Below, one piece after another: positions 8,403 through 18,700 of a stretch of 64,000 nucleotides of DNA. Where the stretch lies: contig NZ_JABFHF010000003.1 of the NCBI RefSeq assembly GCF_015476655.1, positions 62,001 through 126,000 on the forward strand. The letters run 5' to 3'. This DNA is from Aquiflexum lacus (lineage in GTDB: Bacteria > Bacteroidota > Bacteroidia > Cytophagales > Cyclobacteriaceae). A program made the translations under genes and the position numbers. Positions within the stretch are counted from its first letter, which is position 1. Each line of letters opens with the position of its first letter. The notes beneath the pieces are model-generated. The model searched no databases. It worked only from the letters and a program-made list of their open reading frames with translations, and was not told where the DNA came from.

Positions 8403-10406
8403 TTACCCTAAGTTTTCTGCTTCTTCCTTTTTCAAAGTAAAAAACACTGTAGTACCCATATTTTCTTCTGAGGCTATCCAGATTTCTCCACCATGCTTTT
8501 CCACGATTTTTTTACAAATAGCTAGCCCAATTCCGGTACCGGTATATTTGTCCTTGCTGTGCAGCCTTTGGAAGATCTGAAAAACCTTTTCATGGTGCTC
8601 TTTGGAAATCCCGATTCCATTGTCTTTTATGCTGAATTTCCAAAACATACCTACATCTTCAGCACTTATTTCTATGACCGCCGGCACATCAGAACTGCTG
8701 TATTTAAGGGAGTTTTCAATGATATTCTGAAACAGTTGCCGCATGGGGGATTTTGAAGCCAATACCTTTGGAAGGTTATGGTAAATTATTTGAGCATCTC
8801 TTTCCTGTATGAGTTTTTTCTCCAGCAGTTTTATTTCGGTCATCAATTCATTGAGGTCAACTGTTTCTTTTTGACCGATATTATCTGCCCGGCTATATTC
8901 AAGTAAGTCCAGAATAATCTGTCTCATTCTCTCGGCACCATCCACTGAAAATTGGATGTATTGTTTGCCCTTTTCATCCAAAAGAGAGTTGTATTTTCTT
9001 TCAATCAAATTTAAAAAACCGGTAATCATCCGAAGTGGTTCTTGGAGGTCATGTGAGGCCACATAAGCGAATTGTTCCAATTCCGCATTGGAAAGTTCTA
9101 GTTCTTGTGCCCTTTTCAGCAATTCTTCACTCATTTTAAAAAGCGCCTTTTCATTGGCTTTGATTTCAGAAATATCCTGGGTAGCGCCTATCAATCTTAC
9201 CGCTTTGCCCGATGCATTGCGTAGAATTATGCCTTTGTCAATGATATGACTGTACTTGCCATTACTTTTTTGGAGACGAAACTCCTGTTTCCAAAAGTTT
9301 TCCTTTCCTTCAAGGGTTTCCTGTAGGTTTTTATTTACTTTTTCCCTGTCTTCAGGATGTATTTTGGAATCCCAAAAATTATGGTTGCTGTTAAAGTCAC
9401 TTGCTGAATACCCAAATAGTTTTTCAAAATTTTTCGATCTATAGACCTGATTGTTCAAAAGATTCCAATCCCAAATGGCATCGGAGGTGGCCATGGTGGC
9501 ATATTCAAATCTCTCATTACTTTTTTTGAGCCGCCTAGACTGTTTTGCAACCTGGGCTTCAAGTATTGCGGGGATGCTTGCGAGGTACCAAAGAAAAAAT
9601 CCTATCAGCATAGAAAAAATTGTCCTCAAGATCAAGGCCACAATGATGTGGTTAAATGCAGTACTTTTTTTTAATTGGACCGTCAGATTCCATTTACCTA
9701 GAGAAAGAGATGAACTGCTTTCAAATCCATTGTATTCTTCTTGTGGTAAGGGCAGAAAGTGTTCCAATAAACCGGTATCAGGGTTGGTTTTTGAAAACTG
9801 AACATAAAACTCACTCTTTTCCAGATGCTCATAATCAATCATTTTAAGGAATGTTTCCAAACGAATAACTACTGCTGCAAAACCCCAAAAACCATCTTCT
9901 TTGAATATCGGTATCCTTCCAACAATTCCAATTCCACCCTGTTTCAGTTCAAATGGACCTGCAAAAATAACTCTTCCGGATTCTATCGCTTGCATGGCTT
10001 CTGTTTTTCGGCTTGGGTCCTCCAAGATATTATATCCGATAACAGATTCATTCCCCTCTAATGGATACACATATTTAATGGCACCACCTTCTAACAGTTG
10101 AATGATATCTATGTTTTGATTGCTTTGGAGGATTTCCTTCGCCACTTCCACAAAATCGCCGTTGATATCAAAATTCTCCTCTAAATACGCCAAGGTCTTA
10201 ATGGCTGAAAAACTATTCCGCAAACCATAGACTATCTTCTTTTCCAATAGGTTTTTTTGATCAAGAACTGTTTGTTGTTCCGAGGATTGGTACAGCAGAA
10301 AATCTTTGTAGGTGAGGTATTGGGTAAGTACAAAAGTCAATAAAAATCCAAAAAGACCTGTAATGATGGGATTTTTATAAAAAAACTTTAAGGATTTTTG
10401 TTTCAT
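8403..10406 (-). CDS. Membrane sensor histidine kinase with CHASE-like and PAS domains
   Basis: The start at 10406 (MKQKSLKFF) gives 667 residues and sits 1 bp after the stop of the upstream kinase gene; an in-frame ATG nine codons earlier would overlap that gene. There is a TM helix at about 15-35, an extracytoplasmic CHASE-like sensor region at about 40-260, and a second TM helix near 270-290. A PAS_3 domain follows (WDWNLLNNQ to DISEIKA, about 310-430), then a coiled linker. The DHp has FAYVASHDLQEPL (His about 452) and the HATPase has NIIENSLKYS, DNGIGI and GTGIGLAICKK. It is a transmembrane sensor kinase probably co-transcribed with the multi-PAS kinase upstream. Confidence 0.85.
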   Translation of the reverse strand: MKQKSLKFFYKNPIITGLFGFLLTFVLTQYLTYKDFLLYQSSEQQTVLDQKNLLEKKIVYGLRNSFSAIKTLAYLEENFDINGDFVEVAKEILQSNQNIDIIQLLEGGAIKYVYPLEGNESVIGYNILEDPSRKTEAMQAIESGRVIFAGPFELKQGGIGIVGRIPIFKEDGFWGFAAVVIRLETFLKMIDYEHLEKSEFYVQFSKTNPDTGLLEHFLPLPQEEYNGFESSSSLSLGKWNLTVQLKKSTAFNHIIVALILRTIFSMLIGFFLWYLASIPAILEAQVAKQSRRLKKSNERFEYATMATSDAIWDWNLLNNQVYRSKNFEKLFGYSASDFNSNHNFWDSKIHPEDREKVNKNLQETLEGKENFWKQEFRLQKSNGKYSHIIDKGIILRNASGKAVRLIGATQDISEIKANEKALFKMSEELLKRAQELELSNAELEQFAYVASHDLQEPLRMITGFLNLIERKYNSLLDEKGKQYIQFSVDGAERMRQIILDLLEYSRADNIGQKETVDLNELMTEIKLLEKKLIQERDAQIIYHNLPKVLASKSPMRQLFQNIIENSLKYSSSDVPAVIEISAEDVGMFWKFSIKDNGIGISKEHHEKVFQIFQRLHSKDKYTGTGIGLAICKKIVEKHGGEIWIASEENMGTTVFFTLKKEEAENLG

Positions 10407-10407
10407 G

Positions 10408-13400
10408 TTATGTTTGTGGCTTTTTCGGGACAATTATATGGAACTGACTACCTTTATTTTCTTCTGATTCAACCCAAATACTTCCGCCAATATTTTCAAC
10501 GATTTTCTTACATATAGCCAATCCAATGCCCGTTCCTGAATATTCTTCTTTGTTGTGGAGCCGTTGGAATATGACAAAGATTCTTTGATAGTACTCAGTT
10601 GCAATTCCTATACCATTATCCGAAATAATAAAATGCCATTGGTCTTTGGCTTCCTCTATCTTTAATTCTATGATTGGGTTCAATCCTTTTTGGCGGTATT
10701 TGATGGCATTGGAGATGATGTTTTGAAATACTTGCCTTAATTGTGATTTTTGGGAATTGATGACAGGAAGCTGAGGATAGACTATAGTTGCCTTATTTTC
10801 TTCAATTTGGGATTTTAAAAGAATTTTGACCTCTTCCATCAATTTGTTTAAATCAACAATAGAAATAGGGTCAGCCATTCGGCCTATTCTCGAAAACTCC
10901 AAAAGATCTGATATGATGGATTTCATTCTTTTGGCGCCATCCACAGCATAGTAGATATATTGTTTTGCTTTTTCATCAAGGAGATCACCATATTTTTTTT
11001 CAAGTTGACCCAGAAAGCTGGTAATCATTCTAAGTGGTTCCTGTAGGTCATGTGAAGCAACATAGGCAAACTGTTCCAATTCTTTGTTGGAAATATCAAG
11101 TTCCAAATTACTTTGAAGCAAATCTTCATTCAGCCTTTTTACGGAATCCAGATGATTCTTTCTTTCTATCGCTACGGCAAGATTGGAACTCAAGGTTTTT
11201 AAGAATGATATTTCTTCTTTGGACCATTTCCGTTCTTGGGTACAGTCATCAAAACCCAAGTAGCCATAAAAGTGGTCTTTGATAAATACAGGGATTTGAA
11301 GAATTGATTTGATACCTTGTTCTTCCAGTAATGCTTTAGTCTGCCCTTCAAGCTCATTGGTGAGATAAGAAAAAGGCTCATTTTGTAAAGCCAATTCTAA
11401 AAATATTGGATGTTCCTCCAAAGAAATTGCCTGATAATACGGATTTTTGATCTGAGCGGAAATCCCGTTCTGAACCCATTCCATCAATTGTCTGGTGTAT
11501 AGTTTTTTTGAAATTGGGTCAATGTAATTTTCAAAAAAGTAAACCCTATCAGCAGCTACGGCTTTTCCCATCAGTTCCAGACATTCGGGCATAGCGGATT
11601 CCCAGTTTTTATTGAAAAGCAAGAGCTTGACTACTTCTGCGATAGTTTCCAGTAGTTTTGTTTTTAAAATCAATGATTGTTCACGTTCCTTACTCCTGGT
11701 AATATCCCTTGAAATACCCACAAGACCCAATGCCTCCCCTTTAGGATTGAATAGCGGGATTTTGGAAGTTAACAACCATTTTTTCTGGCCATTTTTATCA
11801 ATTATTGGTTCCTCCTTATTAATAATTGGCTTTTTGCTGTTCATGACAAAAATGTCATCCTGATGATAAAGGTCCGCCAATTCTTTAGGGAAATACTGAT
11901 GTGTGGTTTTCCCGATGGTTTCCTCCTCATTTTTTGCACCCAATAATTGTATGTTGGCCTTGTTATTAATAATCTGCCGGAGTTGTGTGTCCTTTACAAA
12001 AATGTAATCGGGGATGTTGTCAATCAAGGTACGAAGTAGGTTCCGCTCTTGGTAAAGCGATTCTTCGTAATTTTTTTGGGCACTGATATCCTGAAGGGCT
12101 CCAACCATCCTGATCGGAATTCCATTTTCATTTCTGATAATTAAGGTTTTTTCTCTGACAAAAGCATATTCACCATTGTATTTTTTAAACCTGTATTCGC
12201 CTGTCCATTTTTCTATTTGAGGATTATCCCTTGCCTCCTGAGTACTTTTATGAATGCTATCAAAGTCTTCAGGATGGATGGCTTCTTTCCAAAAACGCTC
12301 ATCAACAATTGACATTTCAGTAGCATATCCGAATAATTCATGGTAACCCGGTCCCCAAAAAATCTGACCTGACTTGAGGTCCCAATCCCAAATGGCATCA
12401 GAAACAGCCTTTGAAGCATACAAAAACCTTTCGTTGCTTTTAATCAATTCCTGTTCGGCCTCATACTTTTCAGTCTCATCCAAAACTGTAGATATCATCA
12501 GATTTTGGTCATATAGCGGTATATTTTTTGCCGAAATATAACGTTCTTCACCTTTTTTGGTCGTGATTTTTATACCGTTCCAAGACATTCTTTCAGGATT
12601 CCGACTTTTTATGTCAGCTATGATTCTGTCAGCTATTTCTTGTCGGTAAGTGGGATCAGGATATACATTGGCAAAAAAGTTCTCCACATTTTCAATTTCA
12701 TCAGGAGGCCAACCATAAATTTCAGAAAACTTCCTGTTTAACAATGTCGCAGTTCCTGAATCGATTTCATTGACAGCAATTCCGATCGGAATATTATCCA
12801 ATGTAGTCTGTATGAACTGATTTCTTGTTTTCAGTTCTTCATTCGCTTTTTTGATTTCAGAAATATCCTGAATAGCTCCGACCATCCGGTATACTTTTCC
12901 TTTATCATCTCTCAAAGCATAACTTTTGTCCTGAACATCTACAAACTCACCATTTGCCTTTCTAAATCTATATTCTTTTTGCCAATTGTCAAATCCACTT
13001 TCCATGTAGTCTTCCAGACTATTGAGCACTTCTTGCAGATCATCCGGATGTATATTGTCCCTCCATGTGGAAAGATCAGGTTTAAATTTTTCAAGCTTAT
13101 ATCCGAAAATGCTCCTGTATCCCTCTCCCCATACAACCGTGTCTGATTTTACATCCCAATCATATATTGCCTCAAAGGTAGCTTTGGTGACCAAATGATA
13201 TCTCTTTAGCAGGTCTTTGAGCCCTTGTTTCAGTATTTCTTCTTCGGTAATATCCTGAACTGTTCCTTTAAATATTTTTTTACCTTTCTCATCAACAAGT
13301 TTTCCTTTTTCGTGAACCCATTTCACCTCCCCATTTGGAGTAATGATTCTATGTTTAAAATCCAGGTAAGTATTGCCTGTAATAGCCTGATCATTTTGCC

Positions 13401-14085
13401 AATCAAATTCATTTACATCTTCTGGATGGATGCTTTGATGAAAATTTTCAAAATTATGAATGGTCTTACTTTTATTTAATTCCCAGATATTATATACCTC
13501 ATCTGACCAAAAAAGGCTTCCTGTTTCGATATCCAATTCCCAATAGCCTACTTTTGTGATAGTTTGGGCTATAGTCAATTTTTGCTCCAGGTCCTCATGT
13601 CTTTTGATTTCTTTCTCCTTAACTGTAATATCCTCCGTTGTTAGGATGACACTTTTCAGACTATCTTCATACCCAGGTACAATTTTCCATTTGAAAGAAA
13701 TACTTTTGATTTGTCCATCAAGGGTAATTGTTTGTGATTCATCCTCAAAGGCGTTCTTTTCCTCACAAATTGCCGCTAATTGTTTAATGACAAGTTCATA
13801 TGCTTTTGGAGGGAACAATTTGTGAAAGTTTTCCTTTAATTCTTTTTTTGATTTGGCATGATGCAACTTCAGGCATGCATCATTGAAATCCACTATGATA
13901 AGCTTCGAAATACACTCCTTTACAAAACCGCTGTTGTTTTTCAGGAACTTCTCTACGCTAGAGGATGGCTGACCCATTAATCCTTTTTCTACCAGGCTTT
14001 TTTTGATTTCTGAAAAATCCTGTTCCCAGATGGCAACAGGGGTTACATCAAAAATGGCTTTGTATTTAGAATCAATTGTTGTCAT
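10408..14085 (-). CDS. Cytoplasmic six-PAS, GAF sensor histidine kinase
   Basis: A 1225-residue protein with no TM segment. I count six PAS-like units at about residues 8-150, 165-285, 290-415, 420-545, 550-675 and 685-805, several of them ending in the PAC pattern GxxQDIS. A GAF domain lies at about 815-970 (LLFNKNWESAMPECL onwards). The DHp helix has FAYVASHDLQEPL (His1012) and the HATPase has NIISNAIKYR, DNGIGI and GTGIGLAICKK. Such multi-PAS kinases usually bind small cofactors such as haem or flavin, or several ligands, but no binding residues can be assigned here. The stop lies 1 bp from the next kinase start, indicating co-expression. No response regulator is nearby. Confidence 0.87.
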   Translation of the reverse strand: MTTIDSKYKAIFDVTPVAIWEQDFSEIKKSLVEKGLMGQPSSSVEKFLKNNSGFVKECISKLIIVDFNDACLKLHHAKSKKELKENFHKLFPPKAYELVIKQLAAICEEKNAFEDESQTITLDGQIKSISFKWKIVPGYEDSLKSVILTTEDITVKEKEIKRHEDLEQKLTIAQTITKVGYWELDIETGSLFWSDEVYNIWELNKSKTIHNFENFHQSIHPEDVNEFDWQNDQAITGNTYLDFKHRIITPNGEVKWVHEKGKLVDEKGKKIFKGTVQDITEEEILKQGLKDLLKRYHLVTKATFEAIYDWDVKSDTVVWGEGYRSIFGYKLEKFKPDLSTWRDNIHPDDLQEVLNSLEDYMESGFDNWQKEYRFRKANGEFVDVQDKSYALRDDKGKVYRMVGAIQDISEIKKANEELKTRNQFIQTTLDNIPIGIAVNEIDSGTATLLNRKFSEIYGWPPDEIENVENFFANVYPDPTYRQEIADRIIADIKSRNPERMSWNGIKITTKKGEERYISAKNIPLYDQNLMISTVLDETEKYEAEQELIKSNERFLYASKAVSDAIWDWDLKSGQIFWGPGYHELFGYATEMSIVDERFWKEAIHPEDFDSIHKSTQEARDNPQIEKWTGEYRFKKYNGEYAFVREKTLIIRNENGIPIRMVGALQDISAQKNYEESLYQERNLLRTLIDNIPDYIFVKDTQLRQIINNKANIQLLGAKNEEETIGKTTHQYFPKELADLYHQDDIFVMNSKKPIINKEEPIIDKNGQKKWLLTSKIPLFNPKGEALGLVGISRDITRSKEREQSLILKTKLLETIAEVVKLLLFNKNWESAMPECLELMGKAVAADRVYFFENYIDPISKKLYTRQLMEWVQNGISAQIKNPYYQAISLEEHPIFLELALQNEPFSYLTNELEGQTKALLEEQGIKSILQIPVFIKDHFYGYLGFDDCTQERKWSKEEISFLKTLSSNLAVAIERKNHLDSVKRLNEDLLQSNLELDISNKELEQFAYVASHDLQEPLRMITSFLGQLEKKYGDLLDEKAKQYIYYAVDGAKRMKSIISDLLEFSRIGRMADPISIVDLNKLMEEVKILLKSQIEENKATIVYPQLPVINSQKSQLRQVFQNIISNAIKYRQKGLNPIIELKIEEAKDQWHFIISDNGIGIATEYYQRIFVIFQRLHNKEEYSGTGIGLAICKKIVENIGGSIWVESEENKGSQFHIIVPKKPQT

Positions 14086-14490
14086 GAATGATGTAAATGT
14101 GGGCAGATTAGCGGTTGCTTTTTATAAAAAAAAAATCAACCAGATTTAAAATTCGATTTGTTGAAGCATAAAAGCAAATTAATCAAATAAAATCGACGAA
14201 TAAATTTAAAAAAAAATTATTAGAAAATTATTCTAAAAAATTGAATTTTATCGAGGGCGCCACTTTTTGCCAAGGATAGCAATATTCTGATTTTCAGGAA
14301 AATACTGTTTTTTGTTAGTGAAAAGCATTTTAATGGGCTTTTATCTTGAATCAGCTTCCGAATTGAACTTCTGATAATGGGTACCTTGGGTTGAACTCCT
14401 TAAACTTCCCTTTTTACACCTGGACATTTTTTTTTCAGGTTATACCATTATATAACGCTCCTTTCCAAGTCAAGTCCTGTTCTAAACAAA
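14086..14490. other. Intergenic region with a small dyad
   Basis: About 400 bp without a supported gene. It is very A-rich near the kinase start. A perfect dyad TTAGAA-AATTA-TTCTAA lies at 14220-14236, about 135 bp upstream of the kinase ATG; it could be an operator, but at this AT content chance is also likely. A second short stem (ACCTG/CAGGT around a run of T) lies near 14418-14440. I found no convincing promoter. Confidence 0.4.
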
Positions 14491-15624
14491 TTAGAACCGC
14501 TGTTTTTTTTGATTGACTACAGGGTTGGCGTACATAGCCAGAAAATTTTCCACTGCTACGGAATCATTTTGATCCACTCCTTTATGGAATCTTGCTTCAA
14601 AATAGGCTTTTTCAGCGGAAGTATATTTATCCTTGAATTCATCAGTTTGATACAGCAGGTCATAAGCGATGTACTTGGTCGGCCAAAGTTTGTATCCGGA
14701 CACAATTTGATCATCAATCAGGTCTGCCAGGGCTTTCAATTGCTTGGCTGGTCCCGTGGTTTTTTTACTGATTTGGTCTATCTGATCGGTAAGTAAATCC
14801 CCGATATGGATATGTATCCGGTTTTTTTGGCCTAAAATCCCGCTGAGTAAAGTGTGGAAATCTTCATTTTCTCCTTTGACATAGGATTCTGAACGGGCTT
14901 TAGCCAGAAGTTCGGGCATTTTCAAAATGTCTGTCGGATCATATTCATAGGAAATACTGACAGGTACAACATTCAGTTTTTTGAAATAATCTAATAGACT
15001 TTCTCCCTGATCTGATGCCATGGCGATCATTTTGAGGACACCTTTATGGGTCATGTCATTCCCGTCTTTGGTCCGGCCTTCCCTTTGGGCTATCCATACG
15101 GACCTGTTTTCCCTCAAAAGTGATTTGCCTATATACGCGGATATCAACTTGGAACTGTCCAGCAATTCCCTGGAAGGAAGTCCTCTTTTGATGATAAAGT
15201 TTCTTGTCAACTTTGCCAAAGCTCTCAGAAATTGTTTTTTGACCAGGTTGTCACCGATAGCAGAAGTGGTCATGGATAATCCATGCTCATACAGACAGGT
15301 ATTGAGCAGGGAAGTATCAAGGATAATATCCCTGTGATTGGAGATAAAGAGATAGGAAGTGTTTTTGGATAGTTTTTCAAATCCCGAGGTACTCAATCCG
15401 TTTGAACTGCTTTCCAAAACCCTTTTGACTCCCGGATAGATAAAATTGATCTGGAAGTCCCTGATTGAATGGCAATGCAGCAAAAGGTCTTTCCAGTATT
15501 CGTCATTTTTACCCGGAAAAGTATAATTCATCATGGCCTTAAGCATCGGCTGGTCAATGATTTCCTTGATGGCTTGATTGACTTCTGTGTCGTAGTACGG
15601 TCTTATATCTTCAAATGGAGACAT
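14491..15624 (-). CDS. PlsC-like glycerolipid acyltransferase
   Basis: Started at MSPFEDIRP (15624), which gives 377 residues; the frame is open eight codons further up, but the conserved-looking N-terminus begins here. The acyltransferase core shows ISNHRDIILD, an NHxxxxD version of the HX4D catalytic motif, and further on REGRTKDGND, matching the substrate-binding block of 1-acyl-glycerol-3-phosphate acyltransferases. The protein is longer than classical PlsC, with a C-terminal extension of about 150 residues. It probably transfers acyl chains from acyl-ACP or acyl-CoA to a lipid acceptor at the inner membrane. It stands alone between a kinase cluster and the large secreted nuclease gene. 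Confidence 0.75.
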   Translation of the reverse strand: MSPFEDIRPYYDTEVNQAIKEIIDQPMLKAMMNYTFPGKNDEYWKDLLLHCHSIRDFQINFIYPGVKRVLESSSNGLSTSGFEKLSKNTSYLFISNHRDIILDTSLLNTCLYEHGLSMTTSAIGDNLVKKQFLRALAKLTRNFIIKRGLPSRELLDSSKLISAYIGKSLLRENRSVWIAQREGRTKDGNDMTHKGVLKMIAMASDQGESLLDYFKKLNVVPVSISYEYDPTDILKMPELLAKARSESYVKGENEDFHTLLSGILGQKNRIHIHIGDLLTDQIDQISKKTTGPAKQLKALADLIDDQIVSGYKLWPTKYIAYDLLYQTDEFKDKYTSAEKAYFEARFHKGVDQNDSVAVENFLAMYANPVVNQKKQRF

Positions 15625-15735
15625 TTTTGCTGGGTTGATGAAGTACAAAGAAAGTAAATTTTAGGCAAATAGGGTGATTCTTTTAGATGGATACATTTTT
15701 TCCACGCGATTATTTTTAGGAGTAAATTTATATTG

Positions 15736-15769
15736 AAAAAACAGAAGCTGTCCCAGGGGAACAGCTTCT
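15736..15769 (-). terminator. Rho-independent terminator after the secreted nuclease gene
   Basis: A nine-base perfect stem AGAAGCTGT (15743-15751) and ACAGCTTCT (15761-15769) closes a nine-base loop. On the minus strand it is followed within one base by a run of six T. It lies about 25 bp downstream of the nuclease stop, in the correct orientation. Confidence 0.85.
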
Positions 15770-15794
15770 ATTCAAAAAATGATCCAAAGGAATA

Positions 15795-18700
15795 TTATTT
15801 TACCAAAAGTCTTTCGACCGTACTATGACCGTTTCTATCAGTAATTACAATGAGGTAAATGCCTTTTGACAAACCTGATACATCAAATTCAACAAATCCT
15901 TCATCCGTTATTTTACTGGTGATTTTGACACCTGCGGATGAAAGCAATTCCACATTGATTAAACCTTCTGTGTTTTTGGCAATGACTGTAACCAAATGAC
16001 TGGAAGGGTTAGGGAATACCCGGACAGAACTGTTTCTCATTTGTTGAGGGAACCTGAATGTCTCAGATATTGATTGGCAACCCAATTCATTCTCTATGAC
16101 AACTTCATAATTGCCGGCCCCTTGTATCCTGGTAGCATTGACAGTGGTAGTTGAAATAAGGACATCATTTTTATACCAATAGTATGTATAATCACCTTGA
16201 ATGGTATTCAGCAATCCTCTTTCGAAATAGATGACCGGTTCAGGCAATTCAACCAACGCTGTTTCGGAAACATCAGAATAGGCAAAACATAAATTAGATT
16301 CCATCAAGACTCTAAATGATGCAGAAGCATTGATAGCAGAAATTGTTATTTCATTCTTGCCATCAGATCCCTCAATGGGCTCCCAAGTCATGCCGTTATC
16401 CGTTGAAATCTCCCAAGCCACGATGTTGGTAAATTCTCCTCCTACAAATAAAAGATTGAATTCACTTTCCGCACATACTTCATTTGGTGCTATAATCTGT
16501 CCAGCTATAATATCGCAGCGGAGTTTAAATCTTGCCTTGACCGGTAGATGGTCTGAAGTAGTAGAAAGATAATTGGTAATCAGGTCGAAAGGAGCAACAG
16601 CACGCTCGGAGTTGACTATCCAATTGCTTTCCAGTTCATCAGAAATGATCATGTGATCTATCACATCTTCAAAACTAGGGAATGTCCTCAAGCCGGCATT
16701 GCTTAGACTTAGGGTGACAGGAATATAGTTTTCAAGGTCATTGATATAATTAATGAATGATGTTTCTGATGTATTTACTGTTGGGGCAGTTTGATCGGCT
16801 ACAGTCTCGTCAAGATCATCATTAAAATCTCCAAACAAAATCAAAGGAACATCACCATAATAAAAATCCAGAGAATCTTTCAGCACATTCACGTCATATC
16901 TTCTCATGGCATACCTTGGATTGGCAGCACTTTCTCCACCTCCGTTAGACCTGGTGTGTACGTTGACTAAATTGAATTTCTGTTGTATCCCATCAATATT
17001 CGCTTTTATTTCCATCATAAACGGAAGTCTACCACTTGCCCAGAATCTATCCGGGGTTGAAGGATACCCTACCAAATCTTCAGGATTTACGCCTTCCAGC
17101 AACACCCTGGTTTTCACCAATTCCACAACTTCTTTTTTGTAAAGGAAAATCAATTTTTGGGCGTCATCAAAGACATCAGGTCCTTGGGATGCGGCAGGGG
17201 AGACTACTGCTTCATATTCTTCCAACAATTCCACCAACTCATTAAATTTATCCAAACCTGTAATTTCCTGGAAAGCATATACATCAGCATCCAGATCTTC
17301 CACGATGGTTTTAACATTTTGAAGTTGAAGGTCAACATCGTTTGGACCCTGTCGCGGTTGGGTAGAACCAAACCACTCCACGTTCCAGGTAACAATATCA
17401 AAAGTATTGTCCCTTTCTACTGTCGCTCCGGTGACAAACCCTCTTTGGATCATAATATCCCCGCTTTCAAAAGCAATGTTACCACTAAATGCTCCCATGT
17501 CATTCGGTGCAAATCTTACTGTGACAGTATTATTGGCAGCAGCTTCTATTGGATCGTATGTCAAGGATTGGAAGAAATCACTTCCGTTTTTGGAAAACTC
17601 AAATCCTGGCACGGCCTTAATGGTCAGAGGTTCCAAGGCATCAGAAAGAGAGAAGTTAAAGGTTCTCGTTGCAATAGAAACTGTCCCTACAGGGATAATT
17701 CCAAAATGCCAGTAATCTACATTTCCAATAGTATTGGTCAAGAAAGGGGCAGGAGGGGCATCGGAATTTTTAAGGTTGAAATCATCCAAGGTCCAACGTG
17801 TTGCTCCTTCCACAGGGGAAGATCTGTATTTAAAGGCAATTCTTACATTACTGTTTTTGAAACCAACCAAGTTAATTTCTTTGGAAAAAGTCCATGTATT
17901 GGAAGTGGCAAACCTATCATTCAATTCCGTCCAATCAGCTTGAGCAGGATCTCCATCTACATAATTTGTAGATACCAATAGCTGTAATCTTGGTCCCGCA
18001 AAGTTTGCCCTCGACCAGAAGGTAAGTATGGGGAAGTCAAATTCCGAGAGGTCATAGGCAGGGCTAATCAACCAATCTTCATTCAATACAGGGCCGGATA
18101 AAAACCCATTCATTTGGACCCCAAAAGGAGCATTTGCAAACTCATTGGTGCCCGCTCTGCCAAACTCCGTACAAACCCATTCCTGATCACCCAAAAGGCT
18201 TACCGAAGTCCAACCGGAAGGTAATCCATCAGGGCAGGAGTTATTGAAGTCTTCCGAAATATTGAATGGATCAACAACCGTGGCAGAAACCGTCAAATTT
18301 ACAGGACCAGCACCGTTGGTCTGATGAGTAATGTTTGATGAAAGAGTACCTGGAACGCTTGAATCCAAAGCAACAGAAATCGAAACAGGATTATTGAATT
18401 GACCTGCAGGAATTGTGATAGTGTTTTGGAAATTCACCCCATCTGCTGAAATGATAAATGGTCCCTCACTATTGATAATGATATCAGCAGTAAGGTTTGA
18501 GGCAGTAATTTCATAGGTCAAAACAGGGGCTGTTTCGTTGATGGTTACCATTCCAAAATCCAGCGTATTTGGATCAAGGTTAATGCCAGGAACAATTACT
18601 CCCGATGCATTTTTGACGATTCCAACAAATGATACGCCTACATTATCGGGGAAGAAATTGGTAACTCTCAGAGTGCCCCCTGAGGCGACAGTTCCGCCAT

